Origin: Borreliella americana | Lineage (GTDB): Bacteria; Spirochaetota; Spirochaetia; Borreliales; Borreliaceae | Reading direction: 5' to 3' | Length of the DNA: 64,000 nucleotides | NCBI RefSeq assembly: GCF_021043605.1 | Contig: NZ_JAJNFB010000003.1 | Span: 1-64,000, forward strand | Part shown: positions 29,288 to 40,202 of the stretch, piece after piece | How the letters are laid out: every line of letters starts with the position of its first letter | How positions within the stretch are numbered: the stretch's first letter is position 1 | Position numbers and translations under genes: made by a program | Notes under the pieces: model-generated | Seen by the model: only the letters and a program-made list of their open reading frames with translations | Database searches by the model: none | Told to the model about the DNA's origin: nothing

Positions 29288-31048
29288 ATGAAAAAAGGAT
29301 CTAAGCTTATATTGATATTGTTGGTGACGTTTTTTGCATGTCTTTTAATATTCCCGACTTTAAAGTGGTATTTTTTAATGAGCGTTGAGGATAAAAAAAT
29401 AAGCTCGTATTCACAAGAAGCTTTAAGAAATTATTCAAAGAAAAAAGCTTTGGATGATCTTGTTAAGCTTAAGGATCTGTATAATAAAGATCCTAATAGT
29501 AGTATTCCGGTTAGTCTTTCTTATTTAATTCCAATAGCAAAAAATAATTATAGGTCTTCAATGAAAATTCCACCCAATACTTTTACTGCTAAAACCTTAC
29601 GTGAAGGATTTTTGACTGATTCGGATATGGGAGAAGTAAGCTTAGAGATATATAGATATTATGAGAACATAAAGAGGGGTAAAAGTAGAATAATACATCT
29701 TGGGCTTGATTTGTCCGGAGGGATGAGTGTTACTATTTCTCTTGATTATTCAAGTATTGAAAAAAAATTGGGGCGTTTTTTGACTTTTGCTGAGAGAGAG
29801 GATGCTATTTATCGGATAATGCAAATTCTTAAGGATAGGGTAGATAGGTTTGGGCTTACAGAGCCTAAAATTGTAAGAGAGGCTGGGGGAAATAAAATTT
29901 TCTTAGATATTCCTGGAGAAAAAGATGAGAGTAGAGTAGGCACTCTTTTGAGCGGAAAAGGTAATTTGACTTTTTATGTGGTTGATGATGAGTCTACATC
30001 TCTTTTACATAGAAAAATATTAGAAGCGGGTTCTCTTTTTTCTGTTTCTGAAATTCAGGCAAGTATGAACCTTCCAGATAGTAAACAAATTTTTCCTTGG
30101 TATGTTAAAGATTCTTATGGTGTGGATGATGAGTCATCGGTTCGTTATTATGTAGTTAATGTAAGTCCTGAAGATTCGTTTGATGGTGCTCATATTAAAG
30201 ATGCTGGGGTTTCTAACGATCCTAGAACAGGCCGAGATACCGTTGCTTTTAGTCTTGATGTTGATGGAAGCGAAAAATTTTTTAAATTTACTCAAAAAAA
30301 TGTTGGAAGGTCTTTGGCTGTTGTTATGGAAGGTAAAATTAAGTCTGTGGCAGGAATTGGGTATGCTATTACTGGGGGCAATGTTTCAATTCAAGGTGAT
30401 TCTTTTGATAAAAAGGAGGCCTTATATCTTGCCTTGGTGTTTAAAACCGCGGCTTTTCCAGTTGATATTAAAATTGATGATTTGAGAATAATAGGGCCTA
30501 CTCTTGGTGCTAGGACTATTGATCTTGGTATTAAAGCTTCTGCGTTTGCTCTTTGTTTAGTTTTTTTGTTCATGTGCTTTTATTATGGTTTGAGTGGCGT
30601 TGTCGCTGGATTTTCACTTGTTATTTATAATGTATTTTTAATTTTAGCAATATTGTCGGCCTTTAATTTTACTTTAACTTTAACAAGTATTGCAGGTCTT
30701 ATTTTGACAATGGGTATGGCTGTTGATATAAATATAGTTATTTATGAGAGAATTAAAGAAGGAATTAGGGAGGGCAGAAGATTTGAAAATGCTTTTGAAG
30801 ATGGTTTTAAAAAAGCATTTTTATCAATTATGGATGCAAATATAACGACATTTATTGCGGTGCTTTTTTTAACTCTTCTTGGGACAGGAGTTATTCAAGG
30901 TTTTGCGTGGTCTCTTTCTGTTGGAATTGTGGCATCCCTTTTTAGTAGTTTGATTTTTTCAAGATTTATTTTGGAATTTATCATATCTGTTAGAAAAAGC
31001 AAATTTATAAGTATATCTTGGAGTTCGAAATATGCAAAGAGTAATTAA
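29288..31048 (+). CDS. secD: Protein translocase subunit SecD
   Basis: 586 residues. Uses proton motive force to help Sec export from the periplasmic side. One N-terminal helix, a large periplasmic P1 region (LGLDLSGGMSV near residue 138), then five C-terminal helices with the DLRIIGPTLG and GLILTMGMAVDINIVIYERIKE motifs typical of SecD. ATG after AAGGA. Overlaps secF by 17 bases. Confidence 0.96.
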   Translation: MKKGSKLILILLVTFFACLLIFPTLKWYFLMSVEDKKISSYSQEALRNYSKKKALDDLVKLKDLYNKDPNSSIPVSLSYLIPIAKNNYRSSMKIPPNTFTAKTLREGFLTDSDMGEVSLEIYRYYENIKRGKSRIIHLGLDLSGGMSVTISLDYSSIEKKLGRFLTFAEREDAIYRIMQILKDRVDRFGLTEPKIVREAGGNKIFLDIPGEKDESRVGTLLSGKGNLTFYVVDDESTSLLHRKILEAGSLFSVSEIQASMNLPDSKQIFPWYVKDSYGVDDESSVRYYVVNVSPEDSFDGAHIKDAGVSNDPRTGRDTVAFSLDVDGSEKFFKFTQKNVGRSLAVVMEGKIKSVAGIGYAITGGNVSIQGDSFDKKEALYLALVFKTAAFPVDIKIDDLRIIGPTLGARTIDLGIKASAFALCLVFLFMCFYYGLSGVVAGFSLVIYNVFLILAILSAFNFTLTLTSIAGLILTMGMAVDINIVIYERIKEGIREGRRFENAFEDGFKKAFLSIMDANITTFIAVLFLTLLGTGVIQGFAWSLSVGIVASLFSSLIFSRFILEFIISVRKSKFISISWSSKYAKSN

Positions 31049-31931
31049 TTTTTCAAAATATGGAAGCAATGTTTTAATTGTTAGTTCCGTTTTGATTTTG
31101 TTTGGACTTATTTATACTTTTTTTTATCATGGCGGATACAATTGGGGGATAGATTTTTCTTCTAGGGTTAATATTAATATTTCAATAGAAAAATCAAATA
31201 TTAAAGAAAATGAAATTAAAGAAATATTCTCTCCGATTTATAAAACTTTAGATGTAAATAGCATTTTTTCACCAAATCAGAATAAAAGTGAATTTTCTAT
31301 TATGGTAAAGTCCGATGTCATTGATTATGCTTTTAAAACAGAAGTTCAAAAAACAATATTAGATAAACTTAAAAAAACATTTGATGCTAATATTGAAGTT
31401 TTAGATTCTTATTTTATTGATTCAAGTTTTTCTTCTACTTTGAGAATTAGGTCAATATTTTTGGTATTAGGAACATTTATCCTAATTTTGATTTATATAA
31501 CTTTAAGATTTAAACTAAGTTATGCTATTGCTTCCATACTTTCGATATTTCATGATATATTTTTTATAGTTGCTTTTTTAGGAGTATTTAGAATAGAGAT
31601 TAATAGCTATATTATTGTGGCAATACTGACCATTATTGGATATTCTTTAAACGATACAATAATTATTTTTGATAGGATTAGAGATAATGTTAAGCGATTA
31701 ACCGATAACACATTTTTAAATGTATTAAATATAAGTATTAGTCAAACTTTATCAAGAACTGTTTTGACGTCAGTTACAACATTTGTTGCGGTATTTTCTA
31801 TTTATGTGTTTACTGAAGGATCTATAAAGGATTTTTCTTTGATATTTATGGTAGGGGTAATTGTTGGAACTTATTCTTCTGTATTCATAGCGTCTCCAAT
31901 ACTTTTAAACTTGTATAAAAAGATAAAGTAG
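31032..31931 (+). CDS. secF: Protein translocase subunit SecF
   Basis: 299 residues with six predicted helices: N-terminal NWGIDFSS motif, then GYSLNDTIIIFDRIRDN and SRTVLTSVTTF, both SecF signatures. It starts inside the secD 3' end with GGAG about 8 bases upstream. Completes the yajC-secD-secF operon. Confidence 0.96.
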   Translation: MQRVINFSKYGSNVLIVSSVLILFGLIYTFFYHGGYNWGIDFSSRVNINISIEKSNIKENEIKEIFSPIYKTLDVNSIFSPNQNKSEFSIMVKSDVIDYAFKTEVQKTILDKLKKTFDANIEVLDSYFIDSSFSSTLRIRSIFLVLGTFILILIYITLRFKLSYAIASILSIFHDIFFIVAFLGVFRIEINSYIIVAILTIIGYSLNDTIIIFDRIRDNVKRLTDNTFLNVLNISISQTLSRTVLTSVTTFVAVFSIYVFTEGSIKDFSLIFMVGVIVGTYSSVFIASPILLNLYKKIK

Positions 31932-31956
31932 ATCTTAAATAAGATGATATTGTGGC

Positions 31957-33099
31957 ATGAAATTTTTTGATTTTGGTTCATTAGGATTTTATAGATTTTT
32001 TGATTTTCAAAAATATCTTAATTTTAGTATTTTTAGGTATAGTTTAATAAATTATTATTCTTATCGAGAGCAGTCAAGCCTTATTAACGATGCTAATTTA
32101 CTAAAAGATAAGCTTGTGTTTTTGGATAAGATTTATAGAGATTTTAATCCCAGTATTAATAAATCTTGGGGTGCCAATAAAGCTGTTTTTTTAGATACTT
32201 TACTTATTATTAAAAATTTGATTAGAAAATATCATCCCAATTCCCAATTTTTAGACATTCATGAAGATGAATTGTTAGAAGATGTTTCATATTTTAATAA
32301 ATTTTTAGACAAGCTTAAATATTTAAATTTTAGAGTAGATCTTAAACAAAAAATTGAAAATTTTGAAAAAAAGAGCAAAGCTCCATTTTCTTGCATAAGA
32401 ATCGCTACATTCTTTATTCAAGAAGAATTTTTAGATCGACTTAGTAATTCATTAGATTTTTTCTCCAATGAGGCCAATAGTAATAATTTAGATGTAATTA
32501 ATAAAGAAATTAATGATTATTATGAAAAAGTAGAGCAAATTAAAAAAAGTAGCAATATTAAAGAAACCCATAAAAAATTTATTATAGATTACACAAAAGA
32601 GAGAATTGATAAAATCATGAAAGATCATAGTCTTGACATTTCTAAGTTGCTTATAAAAATTGCTTTGCTTGAAATTACAATTCAATGTTTTGATAGCTAT
32701 TATTTAAATTTATTAGAAATTTTACAAATTCTTTTATCTATTAATAATATAATTGAGATTGGTTTAAACGAATTACCAGACGCTATTTTTAATGAGTGGA
32801 ATGAGCTTATTTATTTGCGAAGAAAAGAGTTTCAAAAATTTGTTTTAATCTCTGATTATGTTTTCCAAAAAAGGATTGTATCTACGATAAATTCTGGAAA
32901 TTGGAAATTTTCCTTTTTTACTCTTGCTCCCAGACAAGGGGATGTTTTTCAGTTTTCAGTGGATATTGCTAAGAATTTTGATAATATTGAGGATGGAATC
33001 AAAGAATATGAATCTAAAATAAATAAATTTAATGAATATAGGTCGGGTTGGGAAGCAAATTTAAAAAATTTTGGTCATTTATTTTCAGAAACACTTTAG
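31957..33099 (+). CDS. Uncharacterised helical protein (BB0654-like)
   Basis: 380 residues, not recognised. Predicted soluble and almost entirely alpha-helical, rich in Lys/Asn/Leu, with coiled-coil-like stretches (about 180-230). No signal peptide, no membrane helix and no catalytic motif that I can name. Starts 25 bases after secF and probably shares its transcript. Its stop overlaps the stop of the convergent dnaJ-like gene. Confidence 0.75.
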   Translation: MKFFDFGSLGFYRFFDFQKYLNFSIFRYSLINYYSYREQSSLINDANLLKDKLVFLDKIYRDFNPSINKSWGANKAVFLDTLLIIKNLIRKYHPNSQFLDIHEDELLEDVSYFNKFLDKLKYLNFRVDLKQKIENFEKKSKAPFSCIRIATFFIQEEFLDRLSNSLDFFSNEANSNNLDVINKEINDYYEKVEQIKKSSNIKETHKKFIIDYTKERIDKIMKDHSLDISKLLIKIALLEITIQCFDSYYLNLLEILQILLSINNIIEIGLNELPDAIFNEWNELIYLRRKEFQKFVLISDYVFQKRIVSTINSGNWKFSFFTLAPRQGDVFQFSVDIAKNFDNIEDGIKEYESKINKFNEYRSGWEANLKNFGHLFSETL

Positions 33100-33926
33100 C
33101 TGTATATCTTTTTTAATCTTTCGTAAATAGTTTTTACCTCATTATTTATTATTTTTGGAATTTTTACTATCAAAGTGACTTTAAGATCCCTTTTTGAGTT
33201 GCTTCCAATTATGGGCATTCCTAATCCTTTTAAGTTTAAAATTTCTCCATTTTTTGCATCTGAAGGAATTTTAAGTTTTATTTTTTTTCCTTCAATTGTT
33301 TCAAATAACTTTTCGCAACCCAAAGCTATTTCCCACGGGTAAACCTCTATTGCTGTTTCTAGGATTTTTCCATTCAGCTTAAAATTTTTATAGCCTGATA
33401 TATTAAATTTAACTATTAAACTTCCTTTTGTTCCAGAAATTGGATTAATAGGACCTTTATTGTTTATTTTTATTTTAGTTGTTTCTAATGTTCCTTTTGG
33501 GATTATTATCTCGATTTTTTTGTTGTTTATAAGTATTATTTTTTTACTTCCCATATAAGCATCATAAAGTGAAATATTTACAGTTATTTCTCTGTCTGTT
33601 GTTTTTCTTGAAGATCCTCCAAAGATTTTGGAAAAAAAATCTAAATCTTCAAAATTGTCAAATCTTGTGCTACTAAATTCTCTTTCAAAATGGTCGCTGT
33701 TGTTATTAAAATTGGTGCTACCCAAAGAGTCGTAATTTCTTTTTTTTCCAGGAGAAGATAAAATTTCATAAGCCTCGTTTATTTCTTTAAATTTTTCTTC
33801 AGCTATTTTATTTCCCTTGTTTTTGTCTGGATGATATTTTATTGCCAATTTTTTGTAAGCTTTTTTTATTTCTTCATTGCTAGCATTTTTTTGTATTCCA
33901 AGTATATTGTAATAGTCTTTGGTCAT
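33096..33926 (-). CDS. DnaJ-like cochaperone, type II (CbpA-like)
   Basis: 276 residues. N-terminal J domain (1-70) with the HPD tripeptide (HPDKN, about 32-36) needed to stimulate DnaK. A Ser/Asn/Phe-rich linker (about 71-110) replaces the Gly/Phe region. There is no CxxCxGxG zinc domain, then come two beta-rich substrate-binding domains ([18 protein letters not shown] onward). That places it with type II J proteins rather than DnaJ proper. Two AAGGAG-like sites precede the ATG. Confidence 0.88.
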   Translation of the reverse strand: MTKDYYNILGIQKNASNEEIKKAYKKLAIKYHPDKNKGNKIAEEKFKEINEAYEILSSPGKKRNYDSLGSTNFNNNSDHFEREFSSTRFDNFEDLDFFSKIFGGSSRKTTDREITVNISLYDAYMGSKKIILINNKKIEIIIPKGTLETTKIKINNKGPINPISGTKGSLIVKFNISGYKNFKLNGKILETAIEVYPWEIALGCEKLFETIEGKKIKLKIPSDAKNGEILNLKGLGMPIIGSNSKRDLKVTLIVKIPKIINNEVKTIYERLKKIYS

Positions 33927-34001
33927 TGAAAAATCTCCTTCAAATCTCCCTTATTTATTATATTTTTTAAATATGTTTTAATATTTGTACTTTATATATG
34001 T

Positions 34002-34007
34002 TATAAT
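34002..34007 (+). promoter_or_regulatory. Extended -10 box upstream of the HemW-like gene
   Basis: TGTTATAAT (TG-n-TATAAT) ends 28 bases before the ATG. No clear -35 box is seen, as is common with extended -10 promoters. Confidence 0.5.
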
Positions 34008-34034
34008 TAAACCTAAATTTTTAAAAGACCAATT

Positions 34035-35168
34035 ATGAGAGTAGATCTTTTACCTCTTGTTGAGTTAAGTCTTTATATTGATTTTTCATTTTGTTGTAAA
34101 GATTTTAACGTTTTAAATAGAATTTTAGAGGAATTAAAATATAATTTAACCTTGTTAGGTCGTCCAATTGTAAAAACACTTTACATTAAGCATGTGGATT
34201 TTTGTTTATGTAGGCAAGATAATTTAAAATTTATTTTCAATTCTTTGTTTCAATGTATTAATTTGGCTTTATTAGAAGAATTTACTTTAGAAATTATTCC
34301 GGGTTATGTTAATTTTGAAAAATTCAAACTTTTGAATGAATTTTGTGTTACTAGAATTAATCTTAGTGTTCAAAGTTTTTCTTTAGAGTTTAGAAAGATT
34401 ATGGGGATGCCCGAAATTTCTTATGAAAAATTAAATATTTTGATTAACAATATTAGAAAATTTTCTTTTGATTTAAATATTGACATGACTATCAATATGC
34501 CTTTGCAAAAAAAATTGCATCTTAAGCGAGATTTGAAAGAATTGCTTTCATATATGCCTGAGCATATTTGTTTTAGCGATTTTATATGTGAAGAGGAAGG
34601 CTTTATCTTGAGAGATTTTTATAACGGTATTGATTCTGAAAAGCTGTGGTTTTATGCCCTAGATTGCTTAGAATCTAGTGGTTACATTAATTATGAAATT
34701 ACTAATTTTGCATTAAAGGGGCATGAAAGCAAGCACAATAAACTAAATTGGGAGTTGAAACCGTATTTAGGATTAGGATCACATGCTGTAAGCCTACTTT
34801 TTTGCAATGACAAGAATAATAATGTAAGAGCTTTGATTAGAAAAGCTGGCAGTTTTGTTAAAGCAAATAATCATTTAGTAGCGTTTGAATTGTTAGAGGA
34901 TTTGGAGTTTTTTGTTTATCATTTTATTCAAGGGCTTGGAACCATTCAAGGTGTCAGCTTGAGGGCTCTTAGACTTAGATTTGAGTATAATGAAAAACAA
35001 TTTTTGCAGTTTATTAATTACTGCTCAACTTTAAGTAGAAAATTTGTTTTTGATGATAATATTATCCTATTAAGAGGAAGGGAAAGGTTTAAGTTAGATT
35101 TTTATTTAGTAAAAATTATAAACTATTTTAATGATAACTTTTTTAAAGTTAAGTTTAGGCTTCCTTAA
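34035..35168 (+). CDS. HemW-like protein with lost radical-SAM motifs
   Basis: 377 residues, co-linear with HemW (formerly oxygen-independent coproporphyrinogen oxidase-like). Retained marks: LSLYI at the N-terminus, EIIPGYV for [30 protein letters not shown] and GLGSHA. Lost marks: the cluster motif CxxxCxxC (here FCCKDFN, residues 19-25, an internal deletion) and GGGTPS (here KHVDFCLC). It therefore should not bind the usual [4Fe-4S] cluster or SAM. The frame is intact and full length, so another function may persist. The 3' end overlaps rpiA by 14 bases. Confidence 0.85.
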   Translation: MRVDLLPLVELSLYIDFSFCCKDFNVLNRILEELKYNLTLLGRPIVKTLYIKHVDFCLCRQDNLKFIFNSLFQCINLALLEEFTLEIIPGYVNFEKFKLLNEFCVTRINLSVQSFSLEFRKIMGMPEISYEKLNILINNIRKFSFDLNIDMTINMPLQKKLHLKRDLKELLSYMPEHICFSDFICEEEGFILRDFYNGIDSEKLWFYALDCLESSGYINYEITNFALKGHESKHNKLNWELKPYLGLGSHAVSLLFCNDKNNNVRALIRKAGSFVKANNHLVAFELLEDLEFFVYHFIQGLGTIQGVSLRALRLRFEYNEKQFLQFINYCSTLSRKFVFDDNIILLRGRERFKLDFYLVKIINYFNDNFFKVKFRLP

Positions 35169-35841
35169 TTTGTTTGTCTTGATAATAAACTATTTTTGTG
35201 TTTTTATGGTTGAATATTCCAATCTCAAGTATACCTGGAAATAGTTTGAAGTATTTTTCTGTTCCTTCAGGATTTTCCACATGCATTTTTATATCTAAGA
35301 TATAATTATTGTTATCAGTTATGGTGGGTCCTTTTTTCTCTTTACAAATTCTTAAGGTTGTCTCTAAATTCATTTCTTCAAGTCTAGTCATAATAAATCC
35401 AACAGCATTTTGGGCAACTTCTATGGGAATAGGCATTTTTGTTCCTAATTTTTTAACAATTTTTGTTTCATCTGCTATTATTAGTAATGTTTCTGAATTG
35501 TAGGCTATTACTTTTTCCATTAGATGGGCACCTCCCATTCCTTTTATTAAGCTTTTTTTTCCTAATAAAATTTCATCAGCTCCATCAATTGCAATGTCTA
35601 GATTTTTGTTAAGTTTTGAAAAATTTGATTCATAAGGAATTTGTTCTTTTGAGAGTAAATATTTTGTATCATTACTGGTTGTATAGAATTTTAAATTTTT
35701 TAAGCTACCCGATTTGATCTTTTCGCTTAAATATTTTATTGCATAATAAATGGTTGTACCTGTTCCGATTCCAAGGTTCATATTGCTTTTGATGTAGTGA
35801 TCAATTGCATATTTAGCTACCAAAATTTTTTGATTTTCCAT
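35155..35841 (-). CDS. rpiA: Ribose-5-phosphate isomerase A
   Basis: 228 residues. Interconverts ribose 5-phosphate and ribulose 5-phosphate. Family motifs are intact: [16 protein letters not shown] (catalytic Asp), and [11 protein letters not shown] (catalytic region). The 3' end overlaps the convergent HemW-like gene by 14 bases. Divergent from gpmA. Confidence 0.95.
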   Translation of the reverse strand: MENQKILVAKYAIDHYIKSNMNLGIGTGTTIYYAIKYLSEKIKSGSLKNLKFYTTSNDTKYLLSKEQIPYESNFSKLNKNLDIAIDGADEILLGKKSLIKGMGGAHLMEKVIAYNSETLLIIADETKIVKKLGTKMPIPIEVAQNAVGFIMTRLEEMNLETTLRICKEKKGPTITDNNNYILDIKMHVENPEGTEKYFKLFPGILEIGIFNHKNTKIVYYQDKQIKEA

Positions 35842-35918
35842 AAATTCTTTTCCTTGCTTGATAAAATTAAAGCTTAATTTATTTTAAAGTATATCATTAT
35901 TTAATTAAGGTTGTAATC

Positions 35919-35946
35919 TTGACTAGATTTTATGCTAATTTATAAT
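35919..35946 (+). promoter_or_regulatory. Promoter of gpmA
   Basis: TTGACT (35919-35924; 5 of 6) and TATAAT (35941-35946) are 16 bases apart. The -10 lies 40 bases before the gpmA ATG. Confidence 0.75.
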
Positions 35947-35986
35947 TATTAGTATTGGTAAATAAAATAATATGCTAGGAGATTTT

Positions 35987-36733
35987 ATGTATAAATTAGT
36001 TTTAGTAAGACATGGAGAGAGTGAGTGGAATAGAGAAAATCTTTTTACTGGTTGGACAGATGTTAAACTTTCTGACAAGGGTATCGATGAGGCTGTAGAG
36101 GCGGGCTTGCTTCTCAAACAAGAAGGCTATTCTTTTGATATTGCTTTTAGTTCTTTGTTGTCAAGGGCTAATGACACTTTAAATATTATTTTGCGAGAAT
36201 TGAGACAGTCTTATATTAGTGTAAAAAAAACCTGGAGATTAAATGAAAGACACTATGGGGCTTTGCAAGGTTTAAATAAGTCAGAAACAGCTGCAAAATA
36301 TGGGGAAGATAAGGTTTTAATTTGGAGACGTAGTTATGATGTGCCTCCAATGTCTTTAGATGAGTCTGATGACCGGCATCCAATAAAAGATCCAAGATAT
36401 AAAAATATCCCCAAAAGGGAACTTCCTTCAACAGAGTGTCTTAAAGATACTGTTGCAAGAGTTATTCCTTATTGGACTGATGAGATTGCAAAAGAAGTTC
36501 TTGAAGGTAAAAAAGTTATTGTTGCTGCTCACGGCAATTCTTTAAGAGCGCTTGTTAAATATCTTGACAATTTAAGTGAAGAAGATGTTTTAAAGCTTAA
36601 CATTCCTACGGGCATTCCTTTAGTTTATGAATTAGATAAAAATTTAAACCCTATTAAACATTACTATTTAGGAGATGAAAGCAAAATTAAAAAGGCAATG
36701 GAATCTGTTGCTAGTCAAGGAAAGTTAAAGTAA
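35987..36733 (+). CDS. gpmA: 2,3-bisphosphoglycerate-dependent phosphoglycerate mutase
   Basis: 248 residues. Glycolytic interconversion of 3- and 2-phosphoglycerate through a phospho-His. VRHGESEWN with His9, [11 protein letters not shown] with the acidic catalytic Glu, and [10 protein letters not shown] with the second His are intact. Start at 35987 because AGGAG lies 7 bases upstream; the ATG at 35972 is before that site. Followed by a clean terminator. Confidence 0.97.
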   Translation: MYKLVLVRHGESEWNRENLFTGWTDVKLSDKGIDEAVEAGLLLKQEGYSFDIAFSSLLSRANDTLNIILRELRQSYISVKKTWRLNERHYGALQGLNKSETAAKYGEDKVLIWRRSYDVPPMSLDESDDRHPIKDPRYKNIPKRELPSTECLKDTVARVIPYWTDEIAKEVLEGKKVIVAAHGNSLRALVKYLDNLSEEDVLKLNIPTGIPLVYELDKNLNPIKHYYLGDESKIKKAMESVASQGKLK

Positions 36734-36756
36734 CGATTTATTTGTATTAAAGTGTT

Positions 36757-36787
36757 AATAAGTCATATAATTATGACTTATTTTTTT
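36757..36787 (+). terminator. Rho-independent terminator of gpmA
   Basis: Perfect 11-bp stem AATAAGTCATA/TATGACTTATT (36757-36767, 36772-36782), loop TAAT, followed by five further T residues. It faces the convergent lysS and may serve it as well. Confidence 0.88.
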
Positions 36788-36794
36788 ATTAATT

Positions 36795-38366
36795 TTAAGT
36801 CTTAAATGTATTACTTGTAATCTTTTCAAAGCGATCAATGCCAATTATTTTGATAAATCCAGCTAATTTGGGCCCTTTTTCTTTGTCGATTAAAATTTTG
36901 TAAATTTGTTTAAAAAACAAAGCGGGTTCTATATTATTTTCTCTTGAAATTTTATATATTTCGTTTTGAATATCTTGTTCTGTAGTAATTTCAAAATTTT
37001 TCTTTAAAAAATCCAAAAGTTCATTAATTGCTTTTTTGCTATTTTCTTCTAGTATTTCTATATTGTCAAATTTAGATCTTAATGAAAATTTGAAATCTTC
37101 AGGTGCAAAATCTCTTATCCAATTAATTGCACAGTTTATTTTATTTATTAGCTTATCTTTTTGATCTTCTTGAACGTTTTTCAAGTAATTTAAAATTTTA
37201 TTTACGTTATTTTCAAATATTTGGCAGATTACACTTAAATGTCTAAATCCGATTTGATAAGGGATTTTTTTGCTTGGCATGTATGGCTGAGATAGTTCGT
37301 AAATTCTTTTAAATGCTCTTTTTTTTTCTTCTTTTATATCTTCTACTCCATAGTAGATTCTTTCAAACTTGTCGTAATCTTCGTATATTTTAATCACGTC
37401 AAGATCAAATGAGATTGAAAATTCAGTATTTGGTTTTGTAGCGACAAATAAAAATCTTGTGACTTCGGGTGTGTAGACTTCAAGAACATCTTTAAGTGAT
37501 ATGACATCTCCTGATGAGGAGGATATTTTTCCACCACGTCCTTTTATTGAAATAAAGTCATATTGAAATGTTACAGGAGGGCTGCCTTGAAAAATTTTTA
37601 CAATATTTTTAGATGTATCAAAGCTGCCGCCACTGCTGTGGTGGTCTTTCCCTGCAGGCTCAAAGTCAACTTTTTCATATTTCCATCTCATAGGCCAATC
37701 TATTCTCCAGGGAAGTTTAATAGCCCATGTAGTTTTTATATCTAGAGATTCTTGATTTCCACACTCACAGGAGTATTCAACAGAGTAATAATTGTCATAA
37801 TTATTTACAGTTGTTGTGTCTCTATTGCACTTTGTGCAAAATATACTGATTGGATACCAATTTTCTTCAAGCTTGGAAGTTCTATATTCGTTTAATGCTT
37901 CAGACAGTTCTTTTTTATGATCAAGTGCAAATTTTATTTGGTTTGCATAAGCTTTGCTAGTATATTGTTTACTTTGGTCAATGAATTCAGGATTGATCCC
38001 CACTATAGGCAGATATTTTTCAAATTCAATTTCGTTAGCCCTTGCATAACTTGTTTTGTGGCTTCTTGTGTCAGGAACCCTTGTTATTGCTTGCCTTAAA
38101 TAAGTTTTAAGAAGTTCTTGCTCTGGCATATTTTGGGGAACTTTTCGAAATACGTCGTAATTATCCCAAGAATAAATAAATCTTACTTTTGATCCAGAGT
38201 CCCTTAGAGCTCTTGCTACAAGGTCTACCGAGATAACTTCTCTAAAATTGCCAATGTGCACAGTTCCAGATGGAGTAATTCCTGATGCTACTGTGTATAA
38301 GTTTTTTGGACCTTTTTCTTTTTTTATTTTTTCTGCGTAAAAATCTGCCCAGTGTGCTGTTTTCAC
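36795..38366 (-). CDS. lysS: Lysyl-tRNA synthetase, class I
   Basis: 523 residues. Charges tRNA-Lys with a Rossmann-fold class I catalytic core, unlike the class II enzyme of most bacteria. HIGH-like HIGN is at residues 37-40; KMSKS-like KISSS is near 280. A four-Cys zinc knuckle (CTKC...CECG) lies around 178-207. The C-terminal helical part is the anticodon-binding cage. The start is GTG. Borrelia was among the first bacteria shown to have this archaeal-type enzyme. Confidence 0.97.
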   Translation of the reverse strand: MKTAHWADFYAEKIKKEKGPKNLYTVASGITPSGTVHIGNFREVISVDLVARALRDSGSKVRFIYSWDNYDVFRKVPQNMPEQELLKTYLRQAITRVPDTRSHKTSYARANEIEFEKYLPIVGINPEFIDQSKQYTSKAYANQIKFALDHKKELSEALNEYRTSKLEENWYPISIFCTKCNRDTTTVNNYDNYYSVEYSCECGNQESLDIKTTWAIKLPWRIDWPMRWKYEKVDFEPAGKDHHSSGGSFDTSKNIVKIFQGSPPVTFQYDFISIKGRGGKISSSSGDVISLKDVLEVYTPEVTRFLFVATKPNTEFSISFDLDVIKIYEDYDKFERIYYGVEDIKEEKKRAFKRIYELSQPYMPSKKIPYQIGFRHLSVICQIFENNVNKILNYLKNVQEDQKDKLINKINCAINWIRDFAPEDFKFSLRSKFDNIEILEENSKKAINELLDFLKKNFEITTEQDIQNEIYKISRENNIEPALFFKQIYKILIDKEKGPKLAGFIKIIGIDRFEKITSNTFKT

Positions 38367-38448
38367 ATTTTATTCCTAATTTAAATTTAAGTAAATTTTA
38401 GCATTTTGTTTTTCAAGTTTCAAGAATTTAAGAAGTTGTAGTTAAATC

Positions 38449-39321
38449 TTAATTTATAAGTCTTTTTATTAGCTTATCTTCTTTATTCCAATTTTTTTTA
38501 AGCTTTACCTGTAAGAATAGGTTACATTTTGTTTCAAAAATTTTTGCAATTGTTTTTCTTGCTCTTTCTCCTATTGATTTTATTTCTTTACCGTTTTTTC
38601 CTACAATTATTCCTTTTTGACTTTCATTTGCTACAAAAATATTTGCCCTGATAAAAAGACTTCCTTTTTTATTTTCTAAGGTATCAATATTCACATACAA
38701 AGAATAGGGAAGCTCTTCTTTTAGGTTTTCAATAGCTTTTTCCCTTATTATTTCACTAATTCTAAAATTTATTTTTTGATCGGTGTAGTATTCTTGTGGA
38801 TAATAAAGTGGGCCTTCTGAAAAATTTTCATAAATTTTATTTTTTAGTTCTTCTGTGTTAATTTTTTTTTCAGCAGATATTTTAATTATATTGTTATATT
38901 CTATTTCTTTTTCTTTTAGAAATTGCATTATTGCATTTATTTTTGTATTTTTAAGGTCGATTTTATTAAGTATTACTAAAAATTTGATTTTAGAGTTTTT
39001 AATTATTTCTAACATTTTATTTTCTTCCTCACCAGGTTTGTCTTGAGTGTCTATTATGTATAAAATGAGTTCAACTTCTCCTATTGAAGAGTGGATGTTT
39101 TTCATCATTGCAATGTTAAACTTTTTTTTACTCAGATGAAATCCTGGTGTGTCTATAAAAATAATTTGTCCTCTGTCGTCCGTAAAGATCCCTTTTATTT
39201 TATTTCTAGTTGTTTGCGGAATAGGGGATATTATTGATATTTTATGTCCACATATTGAATTTAAAAGGGTAGATTTTCCAGTTGATGGTCTACCAAGTAT
39301 TGCTGCAAATCCCGATTTCAT
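38449..39321 (-). CDS. era: GTPase Era
   Basis: 290 residues. Essential GTPase binding 16S rRNA 3' end in 30S maturation. G1 GRPSTGKST (11-19), G3 DTPGF, G4 NKIDL, and a C-terminal KH domain with [18 protein letters not shown] precedes the ATG. Lies 82 bases upstream of lysS on the same strand. Confidence 0.96.
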   Translation of the reverse strand: MKSGFAAILGRPSTGKSTLLNSICGHKISIISPIPQTTRNKIKGIFTDDRGQIIFIDTPGFHLSKKKFNIAMMKNIHSSIGEVELILYIIDTQDKPGEEENKMLEIIKNSKIKFLVILNKIDLKNTKINAIMQFLKEKEIEYNNIIKISAEKKINTEELKNKIYENFSEGPLYYPQEYYTDQKINFRISEIIREKAIENLKEELPYSLYVNIDTLENKKGSLFIRANIFVANESQKGIIVGKNGKEIKSIGERARKTIAKIFETKCNLFLQVKLKKNWNKEDKLIKRLIN

Positions 39322-39425
39322 GCTTTAGTATTCCTTAAATATGTAATATTCATACATTTTTTATTATAATTAATTATATAGTATTTTAAATACTTATTTT
39401 TAAGTAAAATTTGAGGAATTTTCGT

Positions 39426-39782
39426 TTGGCAAAGGTAAATTTTGAAGTTTTTTGCGAGCAATGTGGTGAAAAAGTTGGACTTAATAGATCTATTTGTCCT
39501 AACTGTGCTGCTAAGCTTGGTGATATCGAATGTCCAAATTGTAGGCATGTAGGTCCAGTTTCTGCTTTTGGAGAAGGTTGTCCTAATTGTCATTACAGTC
39601 CTTTTCAAGAACTTAAAGAAAAACCTTTTAAAAGAAAAGAAAGAGTAAGAATGGTAAGTGATAGATCAGCCTCCAAGGTCTTTGTAAGGCTTTTCTATTT
39701 TGGGATTAATGTTAATATTTTGCTTTATTTATTTTCAAGTTTTTTATTTATTATACTTTTTCTTTATATTGTTTATGGCTAA
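39426..39782 (+). CDS. Zinc-ribbon membrane protein (BB0661-like)
   Basis: 118 residues, no known function. The N-terminal half has two paired zinc ribbons: CEQC/CPNC then CPNC/CPNC within residues 10-55. A basic stretch (KEKPFKRKERVR) and one C-terminal membrane helix (about 92-117) follow. TTG start at 39426 chosen from GAGGA 8 bases upstream. The ribbons should face the cytoplasm, with the helix as a tail anchor. The next gene starts 9 bases on. Confidence 0.7.
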   Translation: MAKVNFEVFCEQCGEKVGLNRSICPNCAAKLGDIECPNCRHVGPVSAFGEGCPNCHYSPFQELKEKPFKRKERVRMVSDRSASKVFVRLFYFGINVNILLYLFSSFLFIILFLYIVYG

Positions 39783-39791
39783 AGGCTTTGT

Positions 39792-40202
39792 ATGGGTATT
39801 ACAGTTTTTTATTTATTTTCTATTTTTACATCTTTTGTTATGGGTTCTAGCATGGAGTCTGTTAAAGAGAATATTCTCAAGAGCACGATTTTTTATTATG
39901 ATGTTGAAGAAGTTGAATTCCCTTATGCTAAGAAGCAAACTTTACAATTTATTGCTAAAACCCATTTAAAATATGCTGTTTTTAATTTTGACAAAAATAA
40001 AATGTTTTCGTATACTTTTGTTTTTGATAAAAAATTAATATCTCAGTATGCAATTTTTATTGAGGTAAAGAAAAAGTTTGGCGAGGCTACACTGGTAACA
40101 CCTTTGAATTATTTATGGGATCTTGGTGATTGTATTATTGTTTTAAATAAAAATATTTTAAGAATGACTTTAAAATCTTATGTTTCAAATTATAATAAAT
40201 GA
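39792..40202 (+). CDS. Small exported or membrane-anchored protein (BB0662-like)
   Basis: 136 residues. A hydrophobic N-terminus (about 3-18) suggests a signal peptide or anchor, then an alpha/beta domain of about 110 residues with no family motif I recognise. It overlaps the next gene by four bases (ATGA). Confidence 0.65.
   Translation: MGITVFYLFSIFTSFVMGSSMESVKENILKSTIFYYDVEEVEFPYAKKQTLQFIAKTHLKYAVFNFDKNKMFSYTFVFDKKLISQYAIFIEVKKKFGEATLVTPLNYLWDLGDCIIVLNKNILRMTLKSYVSNYNK

Noticed and set aside
30180-30485. 101-residue frame inside secD on the same strand
   Set aside because: Low-complexity Leu-rich translation of a shifted frame; secD is intact and conserved there.
39318-39608. 96-residue minus-strand frame over the zinc-ribbon gene and its promoter
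   Set aside because: Opposes a gene with clear CxxC motifs and lacks a ribosome binding site.
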